From positions 1-64,000 of the forward strand of contig NZ_VEWK01000013.1 in the NCBI RefSeq assembly GCF_006376675.1: 64,000 bases of DNA, given 5' to 3'. This stretch comes from Brucella pecoris (GTDB taxonomy: Bacteria; Pseudomonadota; Alphaproteobacteria; Rhizobiales; Rhizobiaceae). The translations under genes were made by a program, and so were the position numbers. Of this stretch, positions 1-6,787 are shown piece by piece. Position 1 is the first letter of the stretch. The number at the start of each line of letters is the position of its first letter. The notes under the pieces were generated by a model that made no database searches, was not told where the DNA came from, and saw nothing but the letters and a program-made list of their open reading frames with translations.

Positions 1-76
1 GCTTCATGAACCGCCGTATACGGAACCGTACGTACGGTGGTGTGGGGGGAGGGCCTAAAATGCCCTCCTACCCGAT
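1..76 (+). mobile_element. 3' end of a group II intron (domains V and VI), partial
   Basis: Bases 9-41 fold as a typical domain V. A 9-bp basal helix pairs ACCGCCGTA (about 10-18) with TACGGTGGT (about 33-41) through one G-T wobble and contains a CGC catalytic triad. Above it lie a two-base CG bulge on the 3' side and a short helix closed by a GAAC loop. Domain VI follows: GGAGGGC pairs with GCCCTCC across a short loop, then TACCCGAT, with the A seven bases before the end in the branch-point position. The end near 76 matches the usual ..AT intron terminus. The ribozyme core and reverse transcriptase would lie to the left, outside the window. Fold and boundary were assigned by eye. Confidence 0.8.
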
Positions 77-81
77 CCGGA

Positions 82-993
82 TCAATAGAGAATGCGCTCG
101 TTGAGCTTCGTTATTGTCTCGCTGGCATCGGAAACGCCGTGCTCTTCCATGAGGCAGGACCAGCCCCCTTCAGGGCGTTTATCGATACTGAATATATTAT
201 AGCGGGCGGCGGGTTTATGGCCGCCGAAGTTCTGGCTCGCAGACGGTACGCTGATAACGGGAATCTTGCCGTCAGGTCCGTCGATCTCATAATGCGTGAT
301 CAAATGCGTGTGGCCATGCAGAACCAGCTCAGCACCGTGTTTGCGTATGATCTTTTGAAAACGGCGAATGCCATAAAGGCGTTTATGGGCGGGTGTCGCG
401 CCATAAATGGGCGGGTGATGGATCATCACGATACGGAAGAGCCCGCGCGCACCGGCTTCATCGAGCATTGCAGCCAGACGTTTCCCTTGCTCAGACCGAA
501 AGTCGCCGCTGGCCATGAAGGGAGCTGTTGCTCGCGCCGAAGAAACACCGATCAGCGCAACGGGTCCACGCACCCGCATATAAGGGAATTGCGGGCGATT
601 GCCGTGATTGTCGATGCCGTCACCGCGCATCCACGGTTCCCATTTCCGACAGGTCTTGTCGAGCGCGCCGGGCACATAAGCATCATGATTGCCAGGAACG
701 ACCGAAACATCGTTCGGGTTGCCCAATTTGGACAGCCAGTCATGGGCAATATCGATTTCCAGATTGAGCGCCAGATTGACGAGATCGCCTGTCACCGCGA
801 TGTGATCCGGCGATTGCGCCTGCATGTCGCCGATGAGACTATCCAGCACAGTTCCGTGCATCGCGTTTTTGCGATTGCGCAGCCAGTTGATGTAGCCGGT
901 GATGCGCTTCGATGCCAGTTCGCGGTATCTCACGCGAGGCAAAGGCGAAAGGTGTATATCGGAGATGTGCGCGAGACGAAACATTAAGCCCAT
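82..993 (-). CDS. Calcineurin-like metallophosphoesterase
   Basis: A 303-residue cytosolic phosphoesterase of the calcineurin/CpdA type. All metal-site blocks are present in order: D-x-H at residues 12-14, GD at 69-70, GNHD at 101-104, HH at 192-193 and GHTH at 227-230, so a di-metal active site is expected. The substrate cannot be read from sequence; cyclic nucleotide or another phosphodiester are possibilities, and UDP-2,3-diacylglucosamine is less likely. The start at 993 is the first in-frame ATG, but no convincing ribosome site precedes it; a second ATG at 984 is equally possible. The stop codon lies only about 5 bases from the group II intron end, so the native downstream sequence, including any terminator, has been displaced. 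Confidence 0.88.
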   Translation of the reverse strand: MGLMFRLAHISDIHLSPLPRVRYRELASKRITGYINWLRNRKNAMHGTVLDSLIGDMQAQSPDHIAVTGDLVNLALNLEIDIAHDWLSKLGNPNDVSVVPGNHDAYVPGALDKTCRKWEPWMRGDGIDNHGNRPQFPYMRVRGPVALIGVSSARATAPFMASGDFRSEQGKRLAAMLDEAGARGLFRIVMIHHPPIYGATPAHKRLYGIRRFQKIIRKHGAELVLHGHTHLITHYEIDGPDGKIPVISVPSASQNFGGHKPAARYNIFSIDKRPEGGWSCLMEEHGVSDASETITKLNERILY

Positions 994-1060
994 TTACTGG
1001 ATAATGCGTGAAACCGAAACCTGTTTAGCGACTTTTTGTTGATGTCATTGCTGTTTTGGA

Positions 1061-1157
1061 TAGAGCGCCGTGCATCCTTAAGGATGCACGGCGCTCTAAA
1101 CTATTGAATCTACGCATCGTGCTTTCCAAAAATCGATTCCGATTTTTGGGCTGATGC
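1061..1157. repeat. Bipartite palindromic mosaic element (modules B then A)
   Basis: Bases 1061-1098 form a perfect loopless 38-base palindrome, TAGAGCGCCGTGCATCCTT followed by its exact complement (module B). It is followed at 1114-1157 by an imperfect hairpin bounded by GCAT..ATGC with AAAAATCG/GATTTTT inner arms (module A). The same two modules recur elsewhere in this window. Here they lie between the divergent phosphoesterase and NUDIX genes, upstream of both. Confidence 0.8.
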
Positions 1158-1187
1158 TGTAGGTATATTGCCTCGCGGAGAGACGGT

Positions 1188-1643
1188 ATGCGCTTTCGTC
1201 ATTTTATATTTCATACTTATTTTCTAATGCGGCGCCCGATGACCCTGGGCGTCAGGGCTATTGTCTTCGATGAAAACAAAAATTCCGTTTTCCTGGTGAA
1301 GCACACCTATGTGCCGGGATGGCAATTGCCGGGCGGGGGCGTCGAGCGCGGCGAGACCTTCGGGCAGGCGTTGGAAAAGGAATTGCGCGAGGAAGCCAAT
1401 ATTGTTCTGAAAGGCCCGCCACAGCTTTTTGCGCTCTACAAGAATGCGCATGCATCGCCGCGCGACCACGTGGCACTTTATATATGCAGGCAATTCGAAC
1501 AGACGGCACCGCGTTTGCCGGATCGGGAAATTGCGGAATGCGGTTTTTTCCCGCTGGACGATCTGCCGGAAGGGACGACACCGTCGACCAAGCGGCGTCT
1601 GCAGGAAGCGCTTCACGATCTGGAACCGCTTCCGCTTTGGTAA
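1188..1643 (+). CDS. NUDIX hydrolase
   Basis: A 151-residue NUDIX-fold pyrophosphohydrolase that would cleave a nucleoside diphosphate linked to another moiety. The NUDIX box lies at residues about 50-72, reading GGVERGETF..KELREEANI. It matches G-x5-E-x7-RE-x2-EE-x-G-U except that the R is K and the G near the end is N; the glutamates that bind metal are kept. The N-terminal 18 residues are basic and aromatic (RFRHFIFHTYFLMRR), so an internal ATG at residue 14 or 18 could be the real start. The gene stands alone between repeats and the convergent OmpW gene. Substrate unknown. Confidence 0.85.
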   Translation: MRFRHFIFHTYFLMRRPMTLGVRAIVFDENKNSVFLVKHTYVPGWQLPGGGVERGETFGQALEKELREEANIVLKGPPQLFALYKNAHASPRDHVALYICRQFEQTAPRLPDREIAECGFFPLDDLPEGTTPSTKRRLQEALHDLEPLPLW

Positions 1644-1680
1644 AGGCGCGGATGCCGCACCTTTACCGGAACGTAGAGGT

Positions 1681-2364
1681 TTAGAATCGGTAGGTGATAC
1701 CCGTACCGATCAGCCATGGATTAAGCTTGGCCTTGCCGCTGACTTCCACGCCGCCAGCCAGAGTGGCGTCGAACTTGGGCTCCAGGAACAGCTTCTTGAC
1801 GTCGAAGTTCACGCCCCAATGCTCGTTGAGCATGTAGTCGAAACCGATCTGCAGCGCGCCACCGAATGCATTCTTGACCTTGAGATATTCAACGCCGGTC
1901 GCATCCTGGTTGTAGAACATGGTGTAATTCACGCCAGCACCGACATAAGGCTTGAAGGCGCCGAAATTGGTGAAGTGATACTGCAGGGTGAGGGTCGGAG
2001 GCAGAATCCATGCCTTGCCGATCTTGCCCAGTCCGTCGATTGAACCCGCGCCGTTGATATTGGCATAGGTGGTGCCGAGAATGAGTTCGGCTGCGAAATT
2101 ATCCGTGAAGTAATAGGTGATGTCGAGTTCAGGTGTGATCGACTTCGAATAGTCGAGATCCGAACCCGAAACGCCGTTCACATAGCCGGAATTCTGGGGA
2201 ACGACGCCAAGTGCGCGCACGCGGATCTGCCATGGTGACAGGGCTTCGGGCACAGCCTGAATTTCAGACGCTGGCTGGGCTATGATGGCGTCCGCAGCGA
2301 ATGCAGCCGGTGCGGCAAATGTCAGCGCTGTCGCAGCCAGCAATCCCCTCGTGAAGCGGTTCAT
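1681..2364 (-). CDS. OmpW family outer-membrane protein
   Basis: A 227-residue outer-membrane beta-barrel of the OmpW/AlkL family. These are small eight-stranded barrels thought to let small hydrophobic molecules through the outer membrane. The N terminus is a classic Sec signal (MNRFTRG, a hydrophobic stretch, then AFA before ADAII, cleaved near residue 23). The rest has alternating aromatic and polar residues and ends ITYRF, with the terminal phenylalanine expected for barrel insertion. The start at 2364 is chosen because AAGGAGAG sits just upstream and the signal peptide begins there; upstream in-frame codons would spoil the signal. Converges with the NUDIX gene. Confidence 0.9.
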   Translation of the reverse strand: MNRFTRGLLAATALTFAAPAAFAADAIIAQPASEIQAVPEALSPWQIRVRALGVVPQNSGYVNGVSGSDLDYSKSITPELDITYYFTDNFAAELILGTTYANINGAGSIDGLGKIGKAWILPPTLTLQYHFTNFGAFKPYVGAGVNYTMFYNQDATGVEYLKVKNAFGGALQIGFDYMLNEHWGVNFDVKKLFLEPKFDATLAGGVEVSGKAKLNPWLIGTGITYRF

Positions 2365-2528
2365 CTTCTCTCTCCTTAAGTCGTGGTCGGTCTTGGGTAA
2401 TCGTGATGCGTGCAATCTGGACCGCGCAACGAAACGCCCCATTGATCGAAATCAAAGGGGCGCAAGAGATTTCAGAGAGTGCTGATGTTCTTCCCGCACT
2501 GTTGCAGGAAGACCGCAGTTTCGTCGGG

Positions 2529-3515
2529 TCAGTCCTTCGGGAAGCGATCCCGGTCGTGAGGTGCAGAAAAGTCGATTTCCGGCCCCACAGGAACGATACC
2601 CGTCGGATTGATCGTCTTGTGGCTGCGATAATAATGACCCTTGATGTGCTCCATGTTCACGGTCGAGGCCACGCCCGGCGTCTGATAGAGCTCACGCGTG
2701 TAATTCCAAAGGTTCGGGTAATCGGTGATACGGCGCAGATTGCACTTGAAATGGCCGACATAGATCGGATCGAAGCGCAACAGTGTCGTGAACAGCCGCC
2801 AGTCGGCTTCTGTCAGGCGGTCGCCGGTCAGATAGCGCTGCCGCGAAAGGCGATCCTCAAGCGAATCAAGCGCTGCGAACAACTGCCCGAACGCTTCTTC
2901 ATAAGCGTCTTGCGCGGTGGCGAAGCCGGCGCGATAGACCCCATTGTTGATATTTGGGTAGACGAAGTCGTTGAGCGCATCGATCTCGCCGCGCAGTGCT
3001 TCAGGATAGAAATCGAGCGAAGCATCACCGAATTCGTTGAAGGCGGTGTTGAGCATCCGAATGATTTCCGACGATTCGTTGGACACGATCGTCTGGCGCT
3101 GCTTGTCCCAAAGCACCGGCACGGTGACACGGCCGGAATAGTTCGGATCGGCGCGGGTGTAGATTTCATACAGCCGCTTCGAACCGTAGAGCGCGTCGCC
3201 AGTGCTGCCGGTCGTGCCGGTGAAGGTCCAGCCTTCTTCCGCCATCAGATAGTCCACGACGGATACTGAAATGACGTCTTCCAGCCCTTTCAGCGCGCGA
3301 AAGATCAACGTGCGATGCGCCCACGGACAGGCATAGGAAACGTAGAGATGGTAGCGCTCCGGTTCGGCTTTGAAGCCGCCTTCGCCGGTCGGACCGGCAC
3401 TTCCGTCAGCGGTCACCCAGTTGCGGAATTGCGATTTCGAACGCTCAAAACGGCCTTTCGTGCTCTCGGTGTCGTACCAGGCATCATGCCACTTGCCATC
3501 GACCAGAAGTCCCAT
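2529..3515 (-). CDS. Glutathionyl-hydroquinone reductase (Xi-class GST, YqjG/PcpF-like)
   Basis: A 328-residue Xi-class glutathione transferase. These enzymes reduce glutathionyl-hydroquinones to free hydroquinones through a catalytic cysteine, in the cytosol. The signature SYACPWAHRT places the catalytic cysteine at residue 63 (C-P-W-A-H). The family-typical long N terminus before that motif and an all-helical C-terminal half (about residues 180-310) are present, and the length is normal for the family. It is monocistronic and transcribed away from the GNAT gene. A strong AAAAGGAG lies just upstream of the ATG at 3515. Confidence 0.9.
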   Translation of the reverse strand: MGLLVDGKWHDAWYDTESTKGRFERSKSQFRNWVTADGSAGPTGEGGFKAEPERYHLYVSYACPWAHRTLIFRALKGLEDVISVSVVDYLMAEEGWTFTGTTGSTGDALYGSKRLYEIYTRADPNYSGRVTVPVLWDKQRQTIVSNESSEIIRMLNTAFNEFGDASLDFYPEALRGEIDALNDFVYPNINNGVYRAGFATAQDAYEEAFGQLFAALDSLEDRLSRQRYLTGDRLTEADWRLFTTLLRFDPIYVGHFKCNLRRITDYPNLWNYTRELYQTPGVASTVNMEHIKGHYYRSHKTINPTGIVPVGPEIDFSAPHDRDRFPKD

Positions 3516-3815
3516 GTGATTTCTCCTTTTGGATAGAGAATAGGGCTGAAACCGCCGTTTTGCAGCACCGCAAGCCGTGAACAGTGCGTAACGGTGCCAA
3601 AACGAACAATCAGCTCTGCCATTTTGAAAAAAATAGTTTTACCTCTGTCCATTTTGGTGTAATGCAACTTCCAAATTGCGGTCGACAGGCCGCCTAGGAG
3701 AGCGATGTAATGGAAATGCTTTTCATCCGACGATGAAACTTGGACCGTGCCGTGCGCGCGGAATGCATTCCATTGACCTGATGGTCCCCGACTTCTCCTA
3801 TTGCGATCAAAGCCC
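3516..3815. other. Divergent intergenic region
   Basis: These 300 bases separate the divergent hydroquinone reductase and GNAT genes and must hold both promoters. I see an imperfect hairpin with GCACCG (3565-3570) and CGGTGC (3592-3597) arms, and two nearly identical CCATTTTG words about 40 bases apart near 3618-3656 flanking an A/T-rich stretch. No regulator can be assigned and no gene is visible. Confidence 0.5.
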
Positions 3816-4322
3816 ATGCAGCAGCTTGAACTGACCTACGCGCAGGAATGCCCGGCGCACGACATTGAAATCGAAGCCATCAATGCTAGAGCCTTCGGAC
3901 CGGGACGGTTTACGCGGGCCGCGCATTTCATCCGCGAAGGCGGCCCGCACGCTCTCGACCTCTCCTTTGTTGCGCTTATGGGCGGTATCGTCGTGGGGTC
4001 GGTGCGGCAGACGCCGGTTATCGTCGGCAAGACGCCCGCACTCCTGCTTGGCCCCCTTGCTGTGCGGCCTGAATGGAAAAAGCGGGGCATTGGCGGCAAG
4101 CTGATGCGCATGTCGCTGGAAGCGGCGACGAAAGCCGGTCACAAGCTGGTCATTCTCGTCGGTGATGAGCCCTATTATGGCCCGTTCGGTTTCAAGATGG
4201 TGGAGCCGGGTTCGATGGTCATGCCAGCGCCGGTCGATCCGCGCCGGATGCTTGCTTGCGAACTGGCGCCCGGCGCGCTGAACGGTGTCAGCGGAATCGT
4301 GCGCCACGCGAACCGGGGCTGA
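3816..4322 (+). CDS. GNAT family N-acetyltransferase (YhbS-like)
   Basis: A 168-residue acetyl-CoA-dependent acetyltransferase. The acetyl-CoA loop (motif A) reads RPEWKKRGIGGKLM around residues 85-98. The later GDEPYYGPFGFK block is the aromatic-glycine signature of the YhbS-type (COG3153) subgroup. The substrate is unknown. The ATG at 3816 begins MQQLELTYA; an in-frame TTG five codons upstream is less likely. It converges with the minus-strand vWA gene, with a large inverted repeat in between. A second member of the same subgroup occurs at 15838, beside the YjhX gene. Confidence 0.85.
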   Translation: MQQLELTYAQECPAHDIEIEAINARAFGPGRFTRAAHFIREGGPHALDLSFVALMGGIVVGSVRQTPVIVGKTPALLLGPLAVRPEWKKRGIGGKLMRMSLEAATKAGHKLVILVGDEPYYGPFGFKMVEPGSMVMPAPVDPRRMLACELAPGALNGVSGIVRHANRG

Positions 4323-4363
4323 TTTCTGAATAATTTCTCTTGTTTACGGAAATGCTTGTCCTC

Positions 4364-4459
4364 CCCTCATCCTGAGGAGCCGTCGCAGACGGCGTCTCGA
4401 AGGAGAGGGAAGCTGAACTGACGCTCGCCCTTGATCCTTCGACAAGCTCAGGATGAGGG
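4364..4459. repeat. CCTCATCCTGAG-type inverted repeat (copy 1)
   Basis: CCCTCATCCTGAG at 4364-4376 and its exact complement CTCAGGATGAGGG at 4447-4459 bound a roughly 96-base element that also holds GACGGCGTCTCGAAGGA and GATCCTTCGACAAGCTC. The same terminal arms recur at 6609-6742 and 42928-43039. This copy lies between two convergent genes. Confidence 0.85.
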
Positions 4460-4480
4460 CGTTGGGCGAGTCGGGGCGGG

Positions 4481-6556
4481 TTACCGCCCTTCGCGATACC
4501 ACATGCTGCCGAAGACGAAGAGCAGCAGACTGAGCGCCAGAAAGCCGGAGAAAAGCGGCAGGCGATTGACACTTTTCAGTTGCGTGTCCGAAGTCTCGCG
4601 GAGGCCGATCCAGTCATTGCCGCTCGCTGCACGGTTGCCGCCGACGGCGGTGATCGTGGGAACCCGGACTGAACTGTCGGCGCTTGGATGCACGCGATGG
4701 ACCGAGCCGCCGGTCGCCTCGGCAAGTGGCTTCAGGCGATCCGCTGTGGAGATGCTGTCTGCAAATTCCGGCGCATCGATCGGCCCCACATGGGCCAATG
4801 CTTCCAGATCGCCGTTCTTCACCCGGAAGATGCCGATCTCGTCCGTCTGCAGCGAGCCTTCGAACAGGCCCGGCTTGCTTTGCGCAAGATTGACCTGCAC
4901 TTCCTTGCCGGAAGGTGTTGTAACGGCCGCTGTACCCGGATTGTCGCCCATGGTCTGGCGGCGGATGGAAAGCGTGCGGCCATTGCCCGCGGCGGTGAGT
5001 GCTTCTTCCTCCAGTTCAGGTTCCTGCATCAGCCAGTGGGCAATGCGACGATAGAGCGAAGCATAGGGGCCTCCGCCTTCGAAGCCGCGCGCCCAAAGCC
5101 AGCCCTGATCGGAGAGGAACATGCCGACACGGCCTTTCCCGACGCGGTTGAGAACCAGCAGCGGCTTGTTGTCTGCGCCGCTCATGACCGTTTCGCCCTG
5201 CGGCGCCGTGATGTCGATAGTGCGGAACCAGCGGCTCCAGTGCGGCGGCTCCTGTTCGCTGCCGTCGAGGCCGCGTGTCACTGGATGGCGTTTGCCGATA
5301 GTCGTGAGACGCGGATAGAACGCCTTCTCTGTCACGGCGCCGGTGGGCATCGCGGGCAGGGCGCTATAAAGCGGTGTGCGTGCAATTGACATGTCGCCTG
5401 CATATTCCGGACCGGCCGCGACCAGCAGCGCACCGCCATTCTCCACATACTGCGCGATGTAATCATAATAGAGAAGCGGCAGCACGTCGCGGTGCTGGTA
5501 GCGGTCGAGAATGATGAGATCGAACTCGTTGACCTTGTCCACGAAGAGTTCACGCGTCGGGAATGCGATCAGCGACAATTCGTTGATCGGAGTGCCGTCC
5601 TGCTTTTCCGGCGGGCGCAAAATGGTGAAGTGGACGAGATCGACAGCAGCATCGGATTTCAGCAGGTTGCGCCAGGTGCGTTCGCCATTGTGCGGCTCAC
5701 CGGAGACGAGCAGTACGCGCAGGTTCTCGCGAACGCCGTCCACGGTCGCCACGGCACGATTGTTGGCGTCAGTTACTTCGCCGGGAAGCGCTGGCGTGGC
5801 GATTTCGACAATGTTCACCCCGGCGCGTGGCAGGGTGATGGTTACAGGCGTTTCCTGCCCGACCTGCGCTTCTTCCTCGCTGACGGTTTCGCCATTGACG
5901 CGGATTTCGACCGGCGCGGGACTGCCGAGGCTCTTGCCTTCATCGATCACCGTAAACGACATTTCGAGCGGCTTGCCGCTGATGCCGTAGCGCGGTGCCT
6001 TATTGAAGCGGATGCGGCGGTCGAATTCGTCCGGTTTGCCGGTCACAAGCCCATGCAGCGGTGCATCGAAGCCGAGCGCATTCTTGTTGGCGGGGATATC
6101 GTGCACCTGACCGTCGGTAATCATGATCGCGCCCGCCACGCGCGATGGCGGCACATCGAGAAGCGAACGCGCCAGCGGTCCAAACAGCCGGGTGGCGTAA
6201 CCGTCTTCGTTTTCGCCGGGTTTGCCAGCTTCCACGACGCGGGTTTCAAACTGCGGCATGGTTGCAAGCTGGTCCTGCACCGCTTTCAAGGCGGCATCGG
6301 TGTCGGCGCGGCGCTGTCCCAGTTCCTGGCTCTGGCTGCGATCCACGACTATTGAGACCACGCTTTTCAGCGGTTCGCGTTCTTCATTGATGATGACGGG
6401 ATTGAAAAGAGCGAGTGCAAGCGCTGCCGCGGCCAGCAACCGGATCAGCCCGCCACGCATTCTTAGCGCAATCGTGGCCAGAACCAACAGCGCCAGCGGC
6501 ACGAGAATGGCGATAAGCCACGGCGTGGAGAGGAACGGTTCGAATTCGATATTCAT
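4481..6556 (-). CDS. Large membrane protein with vWA MIDAS motif and glutamine-amidotransferase-like region
   Basis: A 691-residue inner-membrane protein. Two N-terminal membrane segments (about 12-31 and 36-52) lead into a von Willebrand A-like segment whose metal-binding DxSxS motif is intact as DRSQS at residues 72-76, with MITDGQ further on. The middle holds immunoglobulin-like and class-I-amidotransferase-like regions (VRVLLVSGEPHN, then YVENGGALLVAAGP). A single membrane segment closes the C terminus (about 665-686), leaving a large exported domain. The start at 6556 is chosen because AGGAGG lies 5 bases upstream. It appears to be the last gene of the MoxR operon, though separated from it by 231 bases holding a repeat. 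Exact function is unknown. Confidence 0.8.
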   Translation of the reverse strand: MNIEFEPFLSTPWLIAILVPLALLVLATIALRMRGGLIRLLAAAALALALFNPVIINEEREPLKSVVSIVVDRSQSQELGQRRADTDAALKAVQDQLATMPQFETRVVEAGKPGENEDGYATRLFGPLARSLLDVPPSRVAGAIMITDGQVHDIPANKNALGFDAPLHGLVTGKPDEFDRRIRFNKAPRYGISGKPLEMSFTVIDEGKSLGSPAPVEIRVNGETVSEEEAQVGQETPVTITLPRAGVNIVEIATPALPGEVTDANNRAVATVDGVRENLRVLLVSGEPHNGERTWRNLLKSDAAVDLVHFTILRPPEKQDGTPINELSLIAFPTRELFVDKVNEFDLIILDRYQHRDVLPLLYYDYIAQYVENGGALLVAAGPEYAGDMSIARTPLYSALPAMPTGAVTEKAFYPRLTTIGKRHPVTRGLDGSEQEPPHWSRWFRTIDITAPQGETVMSGADNKPLLVLNRVGKGRVGMFLSDQGWLWARGFEGGGPYASLYRRIAHWLMQEPELEEEALTAAGNGRTLSIRRQTMGDNPGTAAVTTPSGKEVQVNLAQSKPGLFEGSLQTDEIGIFRVKNGDLEALAHVGPIDAPEFADSISTADRLKPLAEATGGSVHRVHPSADSSVRVPTITAVGGNRAASGNDWIGLRETSDTQLKSVNRLPLFSGFLALSLLLFVFGSMWYREGR

Positions 6557-6608
6557 TCTCACCTCCTATCGCCGTAGGTTTCTACCGCGTCAGCTACTAC
6601 GCTTCCAT

Positions 6609-6742
6609 CCTCATCCTGAGGTGCGGAGCGAAGCGAAGCCTCGAAGGATCGAGGGTGAGGGCAGGCGCGCCGTGCGTTTCCCCTCAGCCCTTCGAGACGC
6701 CATCCCCGCGCAAGCGCGGGATGGCTCCTCAGGATGAGGGGG
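6609..6742. repeat. CCTCATCCTGAG-type inverted repeat (copy 2)
   Basis: CCTCATCCTGAG at 6609-6620 is repeated in reverse complement at about 6728-6740, bounding a 134-base element with internal TCGAAGGATCGAGG and a CCCGCGCAAGCGCGGG hairpin. It occupies most of the gap between the third and fourth genes of the MoxR operon and could end or attenuate read-through. Confidence 0.8.
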
Positions 6743-6787
6743 AAAGACAAACGGGATTGGGCGATGACGTGGCTGCAAAACATCATG

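Noticed and set aside
37..987. A 316-codon plus-strand frame opposite the metallophosphoesterase
   Set aside because: The minus-strand protein has all five metal-site motifs; the plus-strand frame starts inside the group II intron sequence and shows no family.
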